A stretch of 37,846 nt of DNA from Neisseria shayeganii 871. Its GTDB lineage: Bacteria; Pseudomonadota; Gammaproteobacteria; Burkholderiales; Neisseriaceae. This document shows, in pieces, positions 31,287-37,846 of the stretch (the first letter of the stretch is position 1; every line of letters begins with the position of its first letter). Position numbers and translations under genes: made by a program. The stretch spans positions 2,088,356 through 2,126,201 of the forward strand of contig NZ_JH164926.1 of NCBI RefSeq assembly GCF_000226875.1, given 5' to 3'. The notes below the pieces were generated by a model. The model was not told the origin of the DNA. It did not search any database and worked only from the letters and a program-made list of their open reading frames with translations.

Positions 31287-32297
31287 ATGAGCACCCTCTC
31301 CCCCATCGCCCTGCGCCGTCAAACCGAGCGCAAGCCCCATGCCACCGCCCAATACTGGCGCAAATGCCAAGTGGAAGAACTGTTCGCCCTGCCCTTTTTA
31401 GACCTGGTCTATCAAGCCGCCCAAATCCACCGCGAACACTTCAACCCGCGCGAAATCCAACTCTCCACCCTGCTCTCCATCAAAACCGGCGGCTGCCCGG
31501 AAGACTGCGAATACTGCCCGCAATCGGCGCACTACAACACCGGCCTCGAAAAAGCCAAAATGATGGACGTGGCGGAAATCGTTGAAAAAGCCCGCATCGC
31601 CAAATCGCGCGGCGCCAGCCGCTTCTGCATGGGCGCCGCCTGGCGCGGCCCCAAACCCAAAGACGTAGAAACCGTATCCGAAATCATCAAAGCCGTGAAA
31701 GGCCTGGGCTTGGAAACCTGCGGCACCTTCGGCATGCTGGAAGACGGCATGGCCGAAGATTTGAAAAACGCCGGCCTCGACTACTACAACCACAACCTCG
31801 ACACCGACCCCGAACGCTACAACGACATCATCCACACCCGCCGGCATGAAGACCGCATGGATACCTTGGGCAAAGTGCGCGGCGCCGGCTTGAAAGTGTG
31901 CTGCGGCGGCATCGTGGGCATGAACGAAACCCGCCCCGAACGCGCCGGCTTAATCGCCAGCCTGGCCAATCTCGACCCGCAGCCCGAAAGCGTGCCGATC
32001 AACCAATTGGTGAAAGTGGAAGGCACCCCGCTCGCAGACGCCGAAGACTTGGATTGGACGGAATTCGTGCGCACCATCGCCGTTGCCCGCATCACCATGC
32101 CGAAAAGCTATGTGCGCCTGTCGGCCGGCCGCAGCGACATGCCCGAAGCCATGCAGGCACTGTGCTTTATGGCCGGTGCCAACTCGATTTTCTACGGCGA
32201 CAAACTCTTAACCACCGAAAACCCCGAAGAAGACGGCGACCGCCTGCTGATGCACAAACTGGACCTCTATCCCCTGCAGCATCAGGCCGATGCCTGA
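31287..32297 (+). CDS. bioB: Biotin synthase
   Basis: This 336-residue radical SAM enzyme inserts sulfur into dethiobiotin, the last step of biotin synthesis. The 4Fe-4S/SAM motif is GGCPEDCEYCPQS with Cys70, Cys74 and Cys77. The second cluster region is seen in SRFCMGAAWRG and the YYNHNLDTDPE segment. VRLSAGRSDMPEAMQALCFMAGANSIFYGDKLLTTENPE closes the barrel. Length is typical. AAGGAA precedes the ATG. No other bio genes adjoin, so the pathway is dispersed. It stands between two MITE copies. Confidence 0.98.
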   Translation: MSTLSPIALRRQTERKPHATAQYWRKCQVEELFALPFLDLVYQAAQIHREHFNPREIQLSTLLSIKTGGCPEDCEYCPQSAHYNTGLEKAKMMDVAEIVEKARIAKSRGASRFCMGAAWRGPKPKDVETVSEIIKAVKGLGLETCGTFGMLEDGMAEDLKNAGLDYYNHNLDTDPERYNDIIHTRRHEDRMDTLGKVRGAGLKVCCGGIVGMNETRPERAGLIASLANLDPQPESVPINQLVKVEGTPLADAEDLDWTEFVRTIAVARITMPKSYVRLSAGRSDMPEAMQALCFMAGANSIFYGDKLLTTENPEEDGDRLLMHKLDLYPLQHQADA

Positions 32298-32308
32298 CAG
32301 ACAAACCA

Positions 32309-32340
32309 CAGGCTACCTGAAACCTTTTTCAGGTAGCCTG
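32309..32340 (+). terminator. DUS inverted pair behind bioB
   Basis: CAGGCTACCTGAAA and TTTCAGGTAGCCTG form a 14-bp stem with a 4-base CCTT-type loop. MITE copy 7 begins at the last base without breaking the pair. Confidence 0.75.
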
Positions 32341-32523
32341 AGACCTTTGCAAAACCCCCAGATGTGGATGCAGTTCAAGGCGTAGCAGCGCAGCGAGTGT
32401 GAACGCCAGGAATCCCTGTGGGACAGACATATCATGAAGATAGGCAAGCGAGCGAGCAGTACCCATAGGGCATAAACGCACAACGCAGAAATGCGCCGCA
32501 GATGGGGGTTTTGCAAAGGTCTC
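32340..32523 (+). mobile_element. MITE copy 7 (long class), in a DUS
   Basis: 184 bp carrying both internal blocks, like copy 3. AGCCT flanks it at 32335-32339 (the end of an intact DUS) and 32524-32528. Confidence 0.94.
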
Positions 32524-32583
32524 AGCCTGAATCTTTGTTTCTCATCCCAACGGGCAAAAACAAGATAAGGAGAACCGCCCGTG

Positions 32584-33273
32584 ATGCCTCAGCATCCATC
32601 CCCAGACCCCGACTCTGCCGCCCAAGCGCGCCACGCCCGCCTCCGCAAGCTCGGCGGCCTGCTCCTCGCCTGTTTTGCCGCCGCGATATTCCCCGCCTGG
32701 TTCGGCTTGATCATGCTCGCCGATCGGCTGGGCTGGGCCGTGTCCGCCACCCAGCTGATGGCTTGGCTGGCATCCGCCCTGTTGGCCTGCGGAGCCTGGC
32801 CGTGGATGCTGTATATGATGTACTACGACCCCCGGCATCAGCCTGAATCCCGCTTGCCTGCGCAACATAGGTGGTTCGACTCCCCTCCTGCCCCCATGCC
32901 GCCGCTCCCGCCGCTGAGCCGGGCCGACCGGGCGCTACGGCTGGTGATTTTGCTGCTGGGCATGGTGGCCCTGTTTTTCCTGTGCGGCAACGAAGCACCG
33001 TTTGCAGACCTCACAGAAGCGGTGTCCACCCTATCGGTGCAACCGCATGCCTACGGCTCCTTAAGCGGCTTTCTCGCCCTCATGCTGCTGGCCGCCATCG
33101 GTCCGCCGACACTCTACTTCGCCGACCACCAACTGGAGCAGACCCCGCCGGACAGCCTGCACCGCCTCATCTTGGCCCGGCAGACCCATTGGCTGGTCTG
33201 CGCCGGGCTGGCTTGGGCGGCCTGCTTCCTCGCCGGCCAAATGACCATTCCGATAATATTCGAATATCTCTAG
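32584..33273 (+). CDS. Hypothetical integral membrane protein
   Basis: This 229-residue protein has five hydrophobic stretches: about 24-48 (LGGLLLACFAAAIFPAWFGL), 56-80, 117-137 (LVILLLGMVALFFLCG), 160-180 and 202-222. Pro-rich loops (PPAPMPPLPPLS) lie between the second and third. I do not recognise a family. AAGGAG lies before a GTG-ATG pair (32581 and 32584), and either could start the protein. It stands alone behind a MITE copy and a bioB terminator. Its third positions are slightly less biased than in neighbours, but it is plainly coding. Confidence 0.72.
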   Translation: MPQHPSPDPDSAAQARHARLRKLGGLLLACFAAAIFPAWFGLIMLADRLGWAVSATQLMAWLASALLACGAWPWMLYMMYYDPRHQPESRLPAQHRWFDSPPAPMPPLPPLSRADRALRLVILLLGMVALFFLCGNEAPFADLTEAVSTLSVQPHAYGSLSGFLALMLLAAIGPPTLYFADHQLEQTPPDSLHRLILARQTHWLVCAGLAWAACFLAGQMTIPIIFEYL

Positions 33274-33350
33274 GGCGTATCGCCGGCATGACAAAGCACC
33301 CGTTTTCAGGTAGCCTGCCGCCCTTGCTGTCTGAATCAAGGAACCCCGCC

Positions 33351-34190
33351 ATGTGCCAGCTGTTGGGCATGAATTGCAACACCCCCACCGACATCGTGTT
33401 TTCCTTCGAAGGCTTCCGCCGCCGCGGCGGGCTCACCGACCACCATGCCGACGGCTTCGGCATCGGCTTTTTCGAAAACCGCGGCGTGCGCCTGTTTCAC
33501 GACGACCAACCCAGCGCCCATTCGCCGGTGGCCGACCTGATCCGCGCCTACCAAATCAAATCGGAAAACGTCATCGCCCACATCCGCAAAGCCACCCAAG
33601 GGCGGGCCGAGCTGGTGAACACCCATCCGTTTATCCGCGAAATGTGGGGCGAATACTGGCTGTTCGCCCACAACGGCCATCTGGAAAACTTCCGCCCCGC
33701 CCTCGGGCAATACTACCGCCCGGTGGGCGGCACCGATTCCGAACGCGCCTTCTGCCACATTCTCGAAGAGCTGCGCCAGCGTTTCGACAGCAAGCCGCCC
33801 GCCCCCGTGCTGTTTGAAGCCCTCGCCGAGCTGACCGCCCGCATCCGCTGCCACGGCCTGTTCAACTTCATGCTTGCCAACGGCGACATCCTGTTTGCCC
33901 ACGCCAGCACCCTGTTGCACTACATCGTGCGCCAAGCGCCGTTTGGCGAAGCGCAGCTGCTGGACGATGATGTGACGGTGGACTTTGCCGCCGTCACCAC
34001 CCCCAACGACCGCGTGGCCGTGATCGCCACCCTGCCGCTCACCGGCAACGAAACATGGACCCAACTGGCGGTCAACGAGCTGGTGGCTTTCCGCGACGGC
34101 GACATCATCTTGCGCGACCGGCCTGCCGAACCGAAATACCTGCCGGTGGCCGAAGGTTTGGCTTTGGCGCGCGCCGTGGGCGCGGTATAA
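33351..34190 (+). CDS. Class II glutamine amidotransferase (YafJ-like)
   Basis: This 279-residue protein starts Met-Cys-Gln-Leu-Leu-Gly-Met, so Cys2 is the N-terminal nucleophile after Met removal, as in class II (Ntn) glutaminases. HIRKATQGRAELVNTHPF, LFAHNGHLENF and GGTDSERAFCHIL are the glutamine-binding motifs of the YafJ/DUF3700-like single-domain group. No synthase domain is attached, so the ammonia acceptor is unknown. The frame is open upstream to 32871 but ATG 33351, preceded by AAGGAA, is required to place the cysteine. A lone DUS (33305-33316) lies upstream. Confidence 0.92.
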   Translation: MCQLLGMNCNTPTDIVFSFEGFRRRGGLTDHHADGFGIGFFENRGVRLFHDDQPSAHSPVADLIRAYQIKSENVIAHIRKATQGRAELVNTHPFIREMWGEYWLFAHNGHLENFRPALGQYYRPVGGTDSERAFCHILEELRQRFDSKPPAPVLFEALAELTARIRCHGLFNFMLANGDILFAHASTLLHYIVRQAPFGEAQLLDDDVTVDFAAVTTPNDRVAVIATLPLTGNETWTQLAVNELVAFRDGDIILRDRPAEPKYLPVAEGLALARAVGAV

Positions 34191-34201
34191 CTTTGCAGTG
34201 A

Positions 34202-34242
34202 AAAAGCGTTCAGGTAGCCCAAGGGCTACCTGAACGCTTTTA
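34202..34242. terminator. Bidirectional terminator between convergent genes
   Basis: AAAAGCGTTCAGGTAGCCC and its complement form a 19-bp stem with a 2-base AA loop. T-runs exist on both strands, which suits the amidotransferase gene (plus) and nadD (minus). The arms are one base off the DUS. Nothing else is apparent up to 34343. Confidence 0.88.
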
Positions 34243-34343
34243 TGTATGTGGTGCCATCAAACCTTAAAAATGCCCGCACCACCCGGTGCAGGCATCAAAC
34301 CGCTGCGCTTTTGGGCTATGGCCTCCACCCTGTCTGCCAAGCC

Positions 34344-34946
34344 TCAGCGGTACAAGCCGTGCTGCCGGATATATTCGTTCACTGCCGGCGGCACCGCCCC
34401 GCTGACGCCTTGTTCCGCCAGCTCGCGGCGGATGGCGGTGGAGCTGATGTCCTGCGCTTCGGCCGGCAAAATCCGCACCCGGCCCTCAGTCAAAGCACCG
34501 GCCAGCCACTCTTGCAAAGGCGGCGGCACTTGCGCCGGGCTGAAACCGCTGCGCGGGGCCACCGCCAGGCCGGCCAGCCGCACCAAATCTTGCCAGCGGT
34601 GCCAGGTATGCAGCTGCAGCAGGCTGTCCATGCCGAGCAAAAACCACAGCTGCGCAGCCGGAAAATGCTGGCGGAAAATCTGTACCGTATCGTAGGTGTA
34701 GGTGGCGCCGTCGCGCACCATATCGCAATCGCTGACGGCAAAACGGGCATCGGCCGCCACCGCCCGTTCCGCCATGGCCAAACGGTGGCGGGCGGGCGTG
34801 CGCGGCCGGTCTTTGTGGTAGGGATCGCCGGCGGGCAGAAAAATCACGCTCTCCAACGCCAATTCGTCGGCAAAAATACGGGCGATGCGCAGGTGGTCGT
34901 TGTGGATGGGGTCGAAGGTGCCGCCGAACAGGCCGATGGCTTGCAT
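34344..34946 (-). CDS. nadD: Nicotinate-nucleotide adenylyltransferase
   Basis: This 200-residue enzyme adenylates nicotinic acid mononucleotide in NAD synthesis. It has the nucleotidyltransferase motif GLFGGTFDPIHNDHL at the N-terminus and the second motif DISSTAIRREL near the end (ISST for the usual ISST/S signature). VSDCDMVRDGATYTYDTVQ and FLLGMDSLLQLHTWHRW are also typical of NadD. GGAG five bases before ATG 34946 supports this start over one six codons upstream (34964). The companion rsfS, which often follows, is absent; a terminator does instead. The enzyme is essential and cytoplasmic. Confidence 0.96.
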   Translation of the reverse strand: MQAIGLFGGTFDPIHNDHLRIARIFADELALESVIFLPAGDPYHKDRPRTPARHRLAMAERAVAADARFAVSDCDMVRDGATYTYDTVQIFRQHFPAAQLWFLLGMDSLLQLHTWHRWQDLVRLAGLAVAPRSGFSPAQVPPPLQEWLAGALTEGRVRILPAEAQDISSTAIRRELAEQGVSGAVPPAVNEYIRQHGLYR

Positions 34947-35041
34947 AGATACTCCGTTTTCCAAACCTGTTTGTAGCCCGTGTTCAAAGTCTTCTTGTAA
35001 ACCGGCGCTAGGTTTTCAGGTAGCCTGAGGGCAATGGTGAT

Positions 35042-35614
35042 TTAAATCGCGCATTCGGTTTTGCCGTTCACCACCACCGTCAGCTTGCCGGTAGTGGGGT
35101 GGATCACCATACCGTGCACGGCTATGTTTTCGGGCATCAGCGGATGGCGGCGGATCACGCTCACGGTGTGGCGCACGCTGTCTTCCACGTCGTCGAAACC
35201 GGTCAGCCAGCCGTCAAGATTGATGCCGGCGTTGCGCAGGGTAACGATGCGGTCTTCGGGAATGCCCTGCTCCACGGCATGGCCGAGAAACTGCTCGGGA
35301 TTGAGGCCGCGCATACCGCAATCGTGGTGGGCCACCACCATGATTTCTTCCACCTGCAGTTCCAGCACCGCCACCAACAGGCTGCGCATCACCGAACCCC
35401 AAGGATGGGTGACCACGGCGCCAGCATTACGGATCAATTTGGCATCACCGTTTTTGATGCCCATGGCCGCCGGCAGCAACTCCAAAATCCGAGTGTCCAT
35501 GCACGAGAGAATCGCCAGTTTTTTTTCCGGAAATTTATTGCTGGAATAATGGATATATTCTCCCGCCTCTACAAATTGCCGGTTGTGATCGAGAATATCG
35601 TGCAGCAGACCCAT
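35042..35614 (-). CDS. Beta-carbonic anhydrase
   Basis: This 190-residue enzyme interconverts CO2 and bicarbonate. Zinc-site residues are Cys38 with Asp40 and Arg42 in SCMDTR, and His96 and Cys99 in HHDCGM. The segment VSVIRRHPLMPENIAVHGMVIHPTTGKL is characteristic of the small beta-class type. AAAGGAAAC lies just before ATG 35614; a frame running 35 codons further upstream into MITE copy 8 is not used. A perfect TATAAT on the minus strand (35654-35659) supports transcription starting near 35647. In capnophilic oral bacteria such an enzyme supplies bicarbonate for carboxylation, which suits Eikenella but is inference. Confidence 0.95.
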   Translation of the reverse strand: MGLLHDILDHNRQFVEAGEYIHYSSNKFPEKKLAILSCMDTRILELLPAAMGIKNGDAKLIRNAGAVVTHPWGSVMRSLLVAVLELQVEEIMVVAHHDCGMRGLNPEQFLGHAVEQGIPEDRIVTLRNAGINLDGWLTGFDDVEDSVRHTVSVIRRHPLMPENIAVHGMVIHPTTGKLTVVVNGKTECAI

Positions 35615-35653
35615 GTCCGTTTCCTTTCGCCGGGTACTCAAAACTGAGGGCGC

Positions 35654-35659
35654 ATTATA
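35654..35659 (-). promoter_or_regulatory. -10 element of the carbonic anhydrase gene
   Basis: ATTATA on the plus strand reads TATAAT on the minus strand, 40 bases before the ATG. No good -35 is visible. The MITE copy lies just upstream. Confidence 0.55.
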
Positions 35660-35697
35660 GCGGATATACCTACCGGCTCCGATACGCCAAACAGGCT

Positions 35698-35840
35698 GAG
35701 GCCTTTGCAACACCCCCATCTGCGGCGTATTTCTGCGTTGTGCGCTGCTCGCTCGCTTGCCTATCTATATGATATGTCTGCACTCGCTGCGCTGCTACGC
35801 CTTGAACTGCATCCACATCTGGGGGTGTTGCAAAAGTCTC
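35698..35840 (-). mobile_element. MITE copy 8 (short class), in a DUS
   Basis: 143 bp, reverse orientation, ends slightly changed (GAGGCCTTTGCAA and TTGCAAAAGTCTC). AGGCT flanks it at 35693-35697 and 35841-35845, the latter opening an intact DUS. It is inserted just upstream of the carbonic anhydrase promoter. Confidence 0.93.
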
Positions 35841-35870
35841 AGGCTACCTGAAAAATTTTCAGGTAGCCTG
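35840..35870 (-). terminator. DUS inverted pair behind the hemerythrin gene
   Basis: CAGGCTACCTGAAAA and TTTTCAGGTAGCCTG form a 15-bp stem around one base. It is downstream of the minus-strand hemerythrin gene (stop at 35915). Confidence 0.65.
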
Positions 35871-35914
35871 TTTGATGCATCGGCAGATGCTGGAAACCTG
35901 CCGTCAGCGCGCAC

Positions 35915-36319
35915 TCAACGCACACCGGCTTTTTTCACGCTGTCCACATAACCGTGGTCGTTCAAGCGGATGTGGCGGAACAGCCAGCCCTCCAAAAGAT
36001 TGAGCAGCTCATCCAGCGCTTCGTTGTCGCCGTTGTTGTAGCGGCTTTGGAACATATTCATTTTGCTCACAAAATTGGCGTGCACTTTTTTATGCGGCTC
36101 AATCAGGTGGTAATCCGCCTCTTGCAGCATCATTTCTTCGTAGCTGAAATGCTCCACCGTGTAATCAATCAAGTGTTGAAACACTTCGCTGACGGCCTGT
36201 TTGTCGCCTTTTTCCTTGGCATCATACAAATCATTGATGTACTACACCAATACTTTGTGCTGTTCGTCGATGTCGTCGAAACCGGTATCCAGATCAGGGG
36301 TCCAATAAATGAATGGCAT
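35915..36319 (-). pseudogene. Bacteriohemerythrin interrupted by an in-frame amber codon
   Basis: From ATG 36317-36319, preceded by GGAG at a good distance, the frame reads MPFIYWTPDLDTGFDDIDEQHKVLV. It then meets TAG at 36242-36244 (codon 26) and continues in the same frame to 35915. The second part holds the remaining di-iron ligands: HLIDYTVEHFSYEEMML, HKKVHANFV and RHIRLNDHGYV. The intact form would have about 134 residues, normal for the O2-carrying bacteriohemerythrins. The first ligand, His21, lies before the stop. One base change (for example CAG to TAG) explains it. The rest is undamaged, so the loss is recent, a sequencing error, or suppressed. Confidence 0.87.
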
Positions 36320-36354
36320 GTTTTTGCTCCCGCAGTGGTTAAGAAATCGTTTTA

Positions 36355-36368
36355 TTGATGTGAAATAA
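36355..36368 (-). promoter_or_regulatory. Possible FNR-type site before the hemerythrin gene
   Basis: TTGATGTGAAATAA fits the FNR pattern TTGAT-N4-ATCAA with one perfect half and two mismatches in the other. It lies 36 bases before the start codon. Oxygen-dependent control would suit hemerythrin, but the match is partial. The rest of 36320-36512 shows no gene I can support. Confidence 0.25.
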
Positions 36369-36512
36369 CTTAACAATTCTGCCGCCAGAAATCAAGTTTC
36401 CGGCGCATGATGCGCCTGATTTTGCCGCCCGGCTGTTGCGCTTTGGCAAGTCCGCTTGCGGCCAAACCGCTTGCTCCGGCTTTCTCGACCGCGCAAACAT
36501 CATTCCAGGCAA

Positions 36513-36542
36513 AGAAAAACCTCCCGTCAAAGCGGGAGGTTT
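36513..36542 (-). terminator. Terminator of the OmpA-family gene
   Basis: Read on the minus strand, AAACCTCCCG and CGGGAGGTTT form a 10-bp stem with a 6-base loop running into TTTTTC. It lies 22 bases after the stop of the lipoprotein gene. Confidence 0.88.
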
Positions 36543-36564
36543 CCGAACATGGGCCCGGCGGCCA

Positions 36565-37413
36565 TTAACGGCGGATGCCGTAGCCGTCCACCTGCACCTC
36601 TACACGGCGGTTGGGTTGCAGGCAGGCAATCAGCTCGGCACGGTTGCCGGTGCGGTTGCACTGTTTCACCGGCTGGGTTTCACCCGCGCCGTAAGCACGG
36701 ATTTTAGATGCCGGCAAGCCGCGCTCAATCAGATATTGGCGTACGGTTTGCGCACGCGCTTGAGACAGGCTTTGGTTGTAGGCATCGGAACCCAGATAGT
36801 CGGTATGGCCCACTACAGTCACGCTGTTGAGCTCGGCAAAGCTTTGCAGCTTATTGGCCAAATCGTCCAGCTCCTGACGACCGCGCGGATTCAAATCGTT
36901 CATGCTGCTGCGGTCAAAAGCAAACAGGGCATCGGCGCCCAAGGTGTAGCGCTCTTGTACCGGAGCGGCAGGAGCCGGGGTGGGAGCGGGTGCACCGCAA
37001 GCGGCATCAGACGGATCCACCGGATTCCAATGCGTGCTGCCCACGCGCATATTGCGGTCGAACAGAATCTTGAATTGGCAGGTGGTCACATTGTCCGTGC
37101 CTTGGCCGGGGGTGTGGAAGTGGAACAGATAAGTCCACTCGCGCGGCCGCCACAGTTCATCGTAGTGCGGACGGCCGATCAGATAATACAGCTCGTCTTT
37201 GGTGAGGCCGGGCTTCACTTGGTTCAGGCTGCCCAAATCGGGGAAGGTGCCACGGTTTTTATGAAAGGTAACGCTGTCCCAACGCGGCCATTTCAGTTCG
37301 GCGGCAGCGGTGCCGTCGGCATTGATGCGGTTGGAAGACGAGGAGCAGGCAGCCAACACGGCGGCCGATACCGCCACCAGTGCCACGTGACGGGTGATCT
37401 GGATGAATTTCAT
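36565..37413 (-). CDS. BamE-like/OmpA fusion outer-membrane lipoprotein
   Basis: This 282-residue lipoprotein has lipobox LAAC with Cys23 as the acylation site. Next comes a BamE/SmpA-like region (about 60-130) with LNQVKPGLTKDELYYLIGRPHYDELWRPREWTYLFHF. A Pro/Ala linker (about 143-155) leads to a C-terminal OmpA-like peptidoglycan-binding domain (about 160-282) with VVGHTDYLGSDAYNQSLSQARAQTVRQYL and RAYGAGE. The OmpA part would anchor the outer membrane to the cell wall, like Neisseria RmpM. The BamE-like part suggests contact with outer-membrane assembly. AAAAGGAAATAAA precedes the ATG. The autotransporter gene lies just upstream on the same strand, so the two could be linked. Confidence 0.9.
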   Translation of the reverse strand: MKFIQITRHVALVAVSAAVLAACSSSSNRINADGTAAAELKWPRWDSVTFHKNRGTFPDLGSLNQVKPGLTKDELYYLIGRPHYDELWRPREWTYLFHFHTPGQGTDNVTTCQFKILFDRNMRVGSTHWNPVDPSDAACGAPAPTPAPAAPVQERYTLGADALFAFDRSSMNDLNPRGRQELDDLANKLQSFAELNSVTVVGHTDYLGSDAYNQSLSQARAQTVRQYLIERGLPASKIRAYGAGETQPVKQCNRTGNRAELIACLQPNRRVEVQVDGYGIRR

Positions 37414-37443
37414 TTTATTTCCTTTTCTATCAGATATTCAGGC

Positions 37444-37472
37444 AGGCTACCTGAAAGCCTTTCAGGTAGCCT
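37444..37472 (-). terminator. DUS inverted pair behind the autotransporter gene
   Basis: AGGCTACCTGAAAG and CTTTCAGGTAGCCT form a 14-bp stem around one base, 14 bases after the minus-strand stop codon. Confidence 0.65.
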
Positions 37473-37485
37473 TTGCTTGACTCCG

Positions 37486-37845
37486 TTACCACTGGTAACC
37501 GGCACCTACGGAAGCACCGAAGTGGCCGCGCGAATTGCCGGAAGCGGTACCTTTGATGATCCAGTTGCCGCCGTCGGAGATGGTGGAGAAGCCCACGGCG
37601 TAACCGGTTTCACCTTTGTAGTAGCCGCCGCCTACGGCCACCATGCTCTTGCCGGGCAGATAAGCCTGCGGCAGGCCGGCGGTGGCAATGGCTTGCGCCA
37701 CGCCCGCATTGGCAACACGACCCACCTCGCCGACACGGCGATCCAATTGGTGAATCTGATCGCCCAAGCCGGCATTGGATTTCTGAATGGCTTGATGAAG
37801 CTGGCGACCGTTTACGGCATCAGTGGACGTGGCATTGACAGCTCC
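37486..37845 (-). CDS. Trimeric autotransporter adhesin, YadA-type C-terminal anchor (5'-partial)
   Basis: The frame enters from beyond the window's right edge and ends at 37486. The visible 119 residues begin GAVNATSTDAVNGRQLHQAI, a stalk/neck motif of YadA-like adhesins. A short coiled coil (DQIHQLDRRVGEVGRVANAGVAQAIA) follows, then the four-strand membrane anchor (KSMVAVGGGYYKGETGYAVGFSTI, GASVGAGYQW). Three chains form one 12-strand outer-membrane barrel that carries the stalk and head to the surface. The final Tyr-Gln-Trp is a normal terminal outer-membrane signal. The head, and thus the ligand, lies outside the window. A TTG at 37765-37767 is not a start. Confidence 0.93.
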   Translation of the reverse strand, partial: GAVNATSTDAVNGRQLHQAIQKSNAGLGDQIHQLDRRVGEVGRVANAGVAQAIATAGLPQAYLPGKSMVAVGGGYYKGETGYAVGFSTISDGGNWIIKGTASGNSRGHFGASVGAGYQW

Positions 37846-37846
37846 A

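Noticed and set aside
34242..34976. 244-codon plus-strand frame opposite nadD.
   Set aside because: nadD on the minus strand has complete motifs and a ribosome site. The plus frame begins inside the terminator hairpin.
36339..36530. 63-codon minus-strand frame between the OmpA-type and hemerythrin genes.
   Set aside because: It has no ribosome site or recognisable feature and overlaps the OmpA-gene terminator.
1..37846. tRNA, rRNA, prophage, integron or origin of replication.
   Set aside because: Reading both strands I saw no tRNA-like cloverleaf, rRNA segment, phage genes, integrase or cluster of DnaA-box-like words.

Overview
The window is a stretch of chromosome from a member of the Neisseriaceae, almost certainly Eikenella. 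The strongest clue is the 12-mer AGGCTACCTGAA and its complement TTCAGGTAGCCT. I count about 40 exact copies by eye, many as inverted pairs just after genes. This is the Eikenella dialect of the Neisseriaceae DNA uptake sequence (DUS); Neisseria proper uses GCCGTCTGAA-type words. Gene content fits: a Slam-type surface lipoprotein end, ZipA, RmpM-like OmpA lipoprotein, trimeric autotransporter, and 6S RNA behind zapA.

Layout, left to right. 1-742: the 3' end of a TbpB-like surface lipoprotein gene whose coding sequence carries 9-nt and 5-nt tandem repeats. 900-2927: prolyl oligopeptidase-like peptidase. 3182-4764: acpP and fabF. 5087-6986: gpsA, a ZapB-like coiled-coil gene, zapA and 6S RNA. 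7170-8000: rplM-rpsI. 8329-13055: mnmG, a small acidic protein gene, rsmG-parA and yciO. 13511-16549: a pilin-like exported protein with a sigma-54/IHF-type upstream region, ampD and zipA. 16640-17159: a Cys-rich mini-gene divergent from an orphan XRE regulator. 17319-19145: a periplasmic DUF4124-like protein and a TIGR01777 epimerase. 19463-29672: a fatty-acid beta-oxidation block (fadE, fadL, fadN-type fusion, fadA) interspersed with osmC, NIPSNAP and four small genes, three of them for exported proteins. 29875-34190: YeiH-type exporter, bioB, a membrane protein and a class II glutamine amidotransferase. 34344-37846, mostly minus strand: nadD, beta-carbonic anhydrase, bacteriohemerythrin broken by an amber codon, a BamE-like/OmpA fusion lipoprotein, and the anchor of a trimeric autotransporter.

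The most striking structure is a family of eight full-length (141-184 bp) miniature inverted-repeat elements plus one remnant, with ends GAGACCTTTGCAAAA. Seven full copies are flanked by a direct 5-bp repeat AGGCT or AGCCT. In six of these the element sits precisely in a DUS, and the 5-bp duplication leaves an intact DUS beside it. The copies fall into three length classes that differ by two discrete internal blocks. I know of no description of a mobile element targeting the DUS, though I could not search.

Functionally the window mixes core growth genes (lipid synthesis, ribosome, tRNA/rRNA modification, division, NAD, biotin) with an accessory lipid-degradation cluster and surface proteins. 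The beta-oxidation genes could import (FadL) and degrade long-chain fatty acids; no acyl-CoA synthetase or electron-transfer flavoprotein gene lies in the window.
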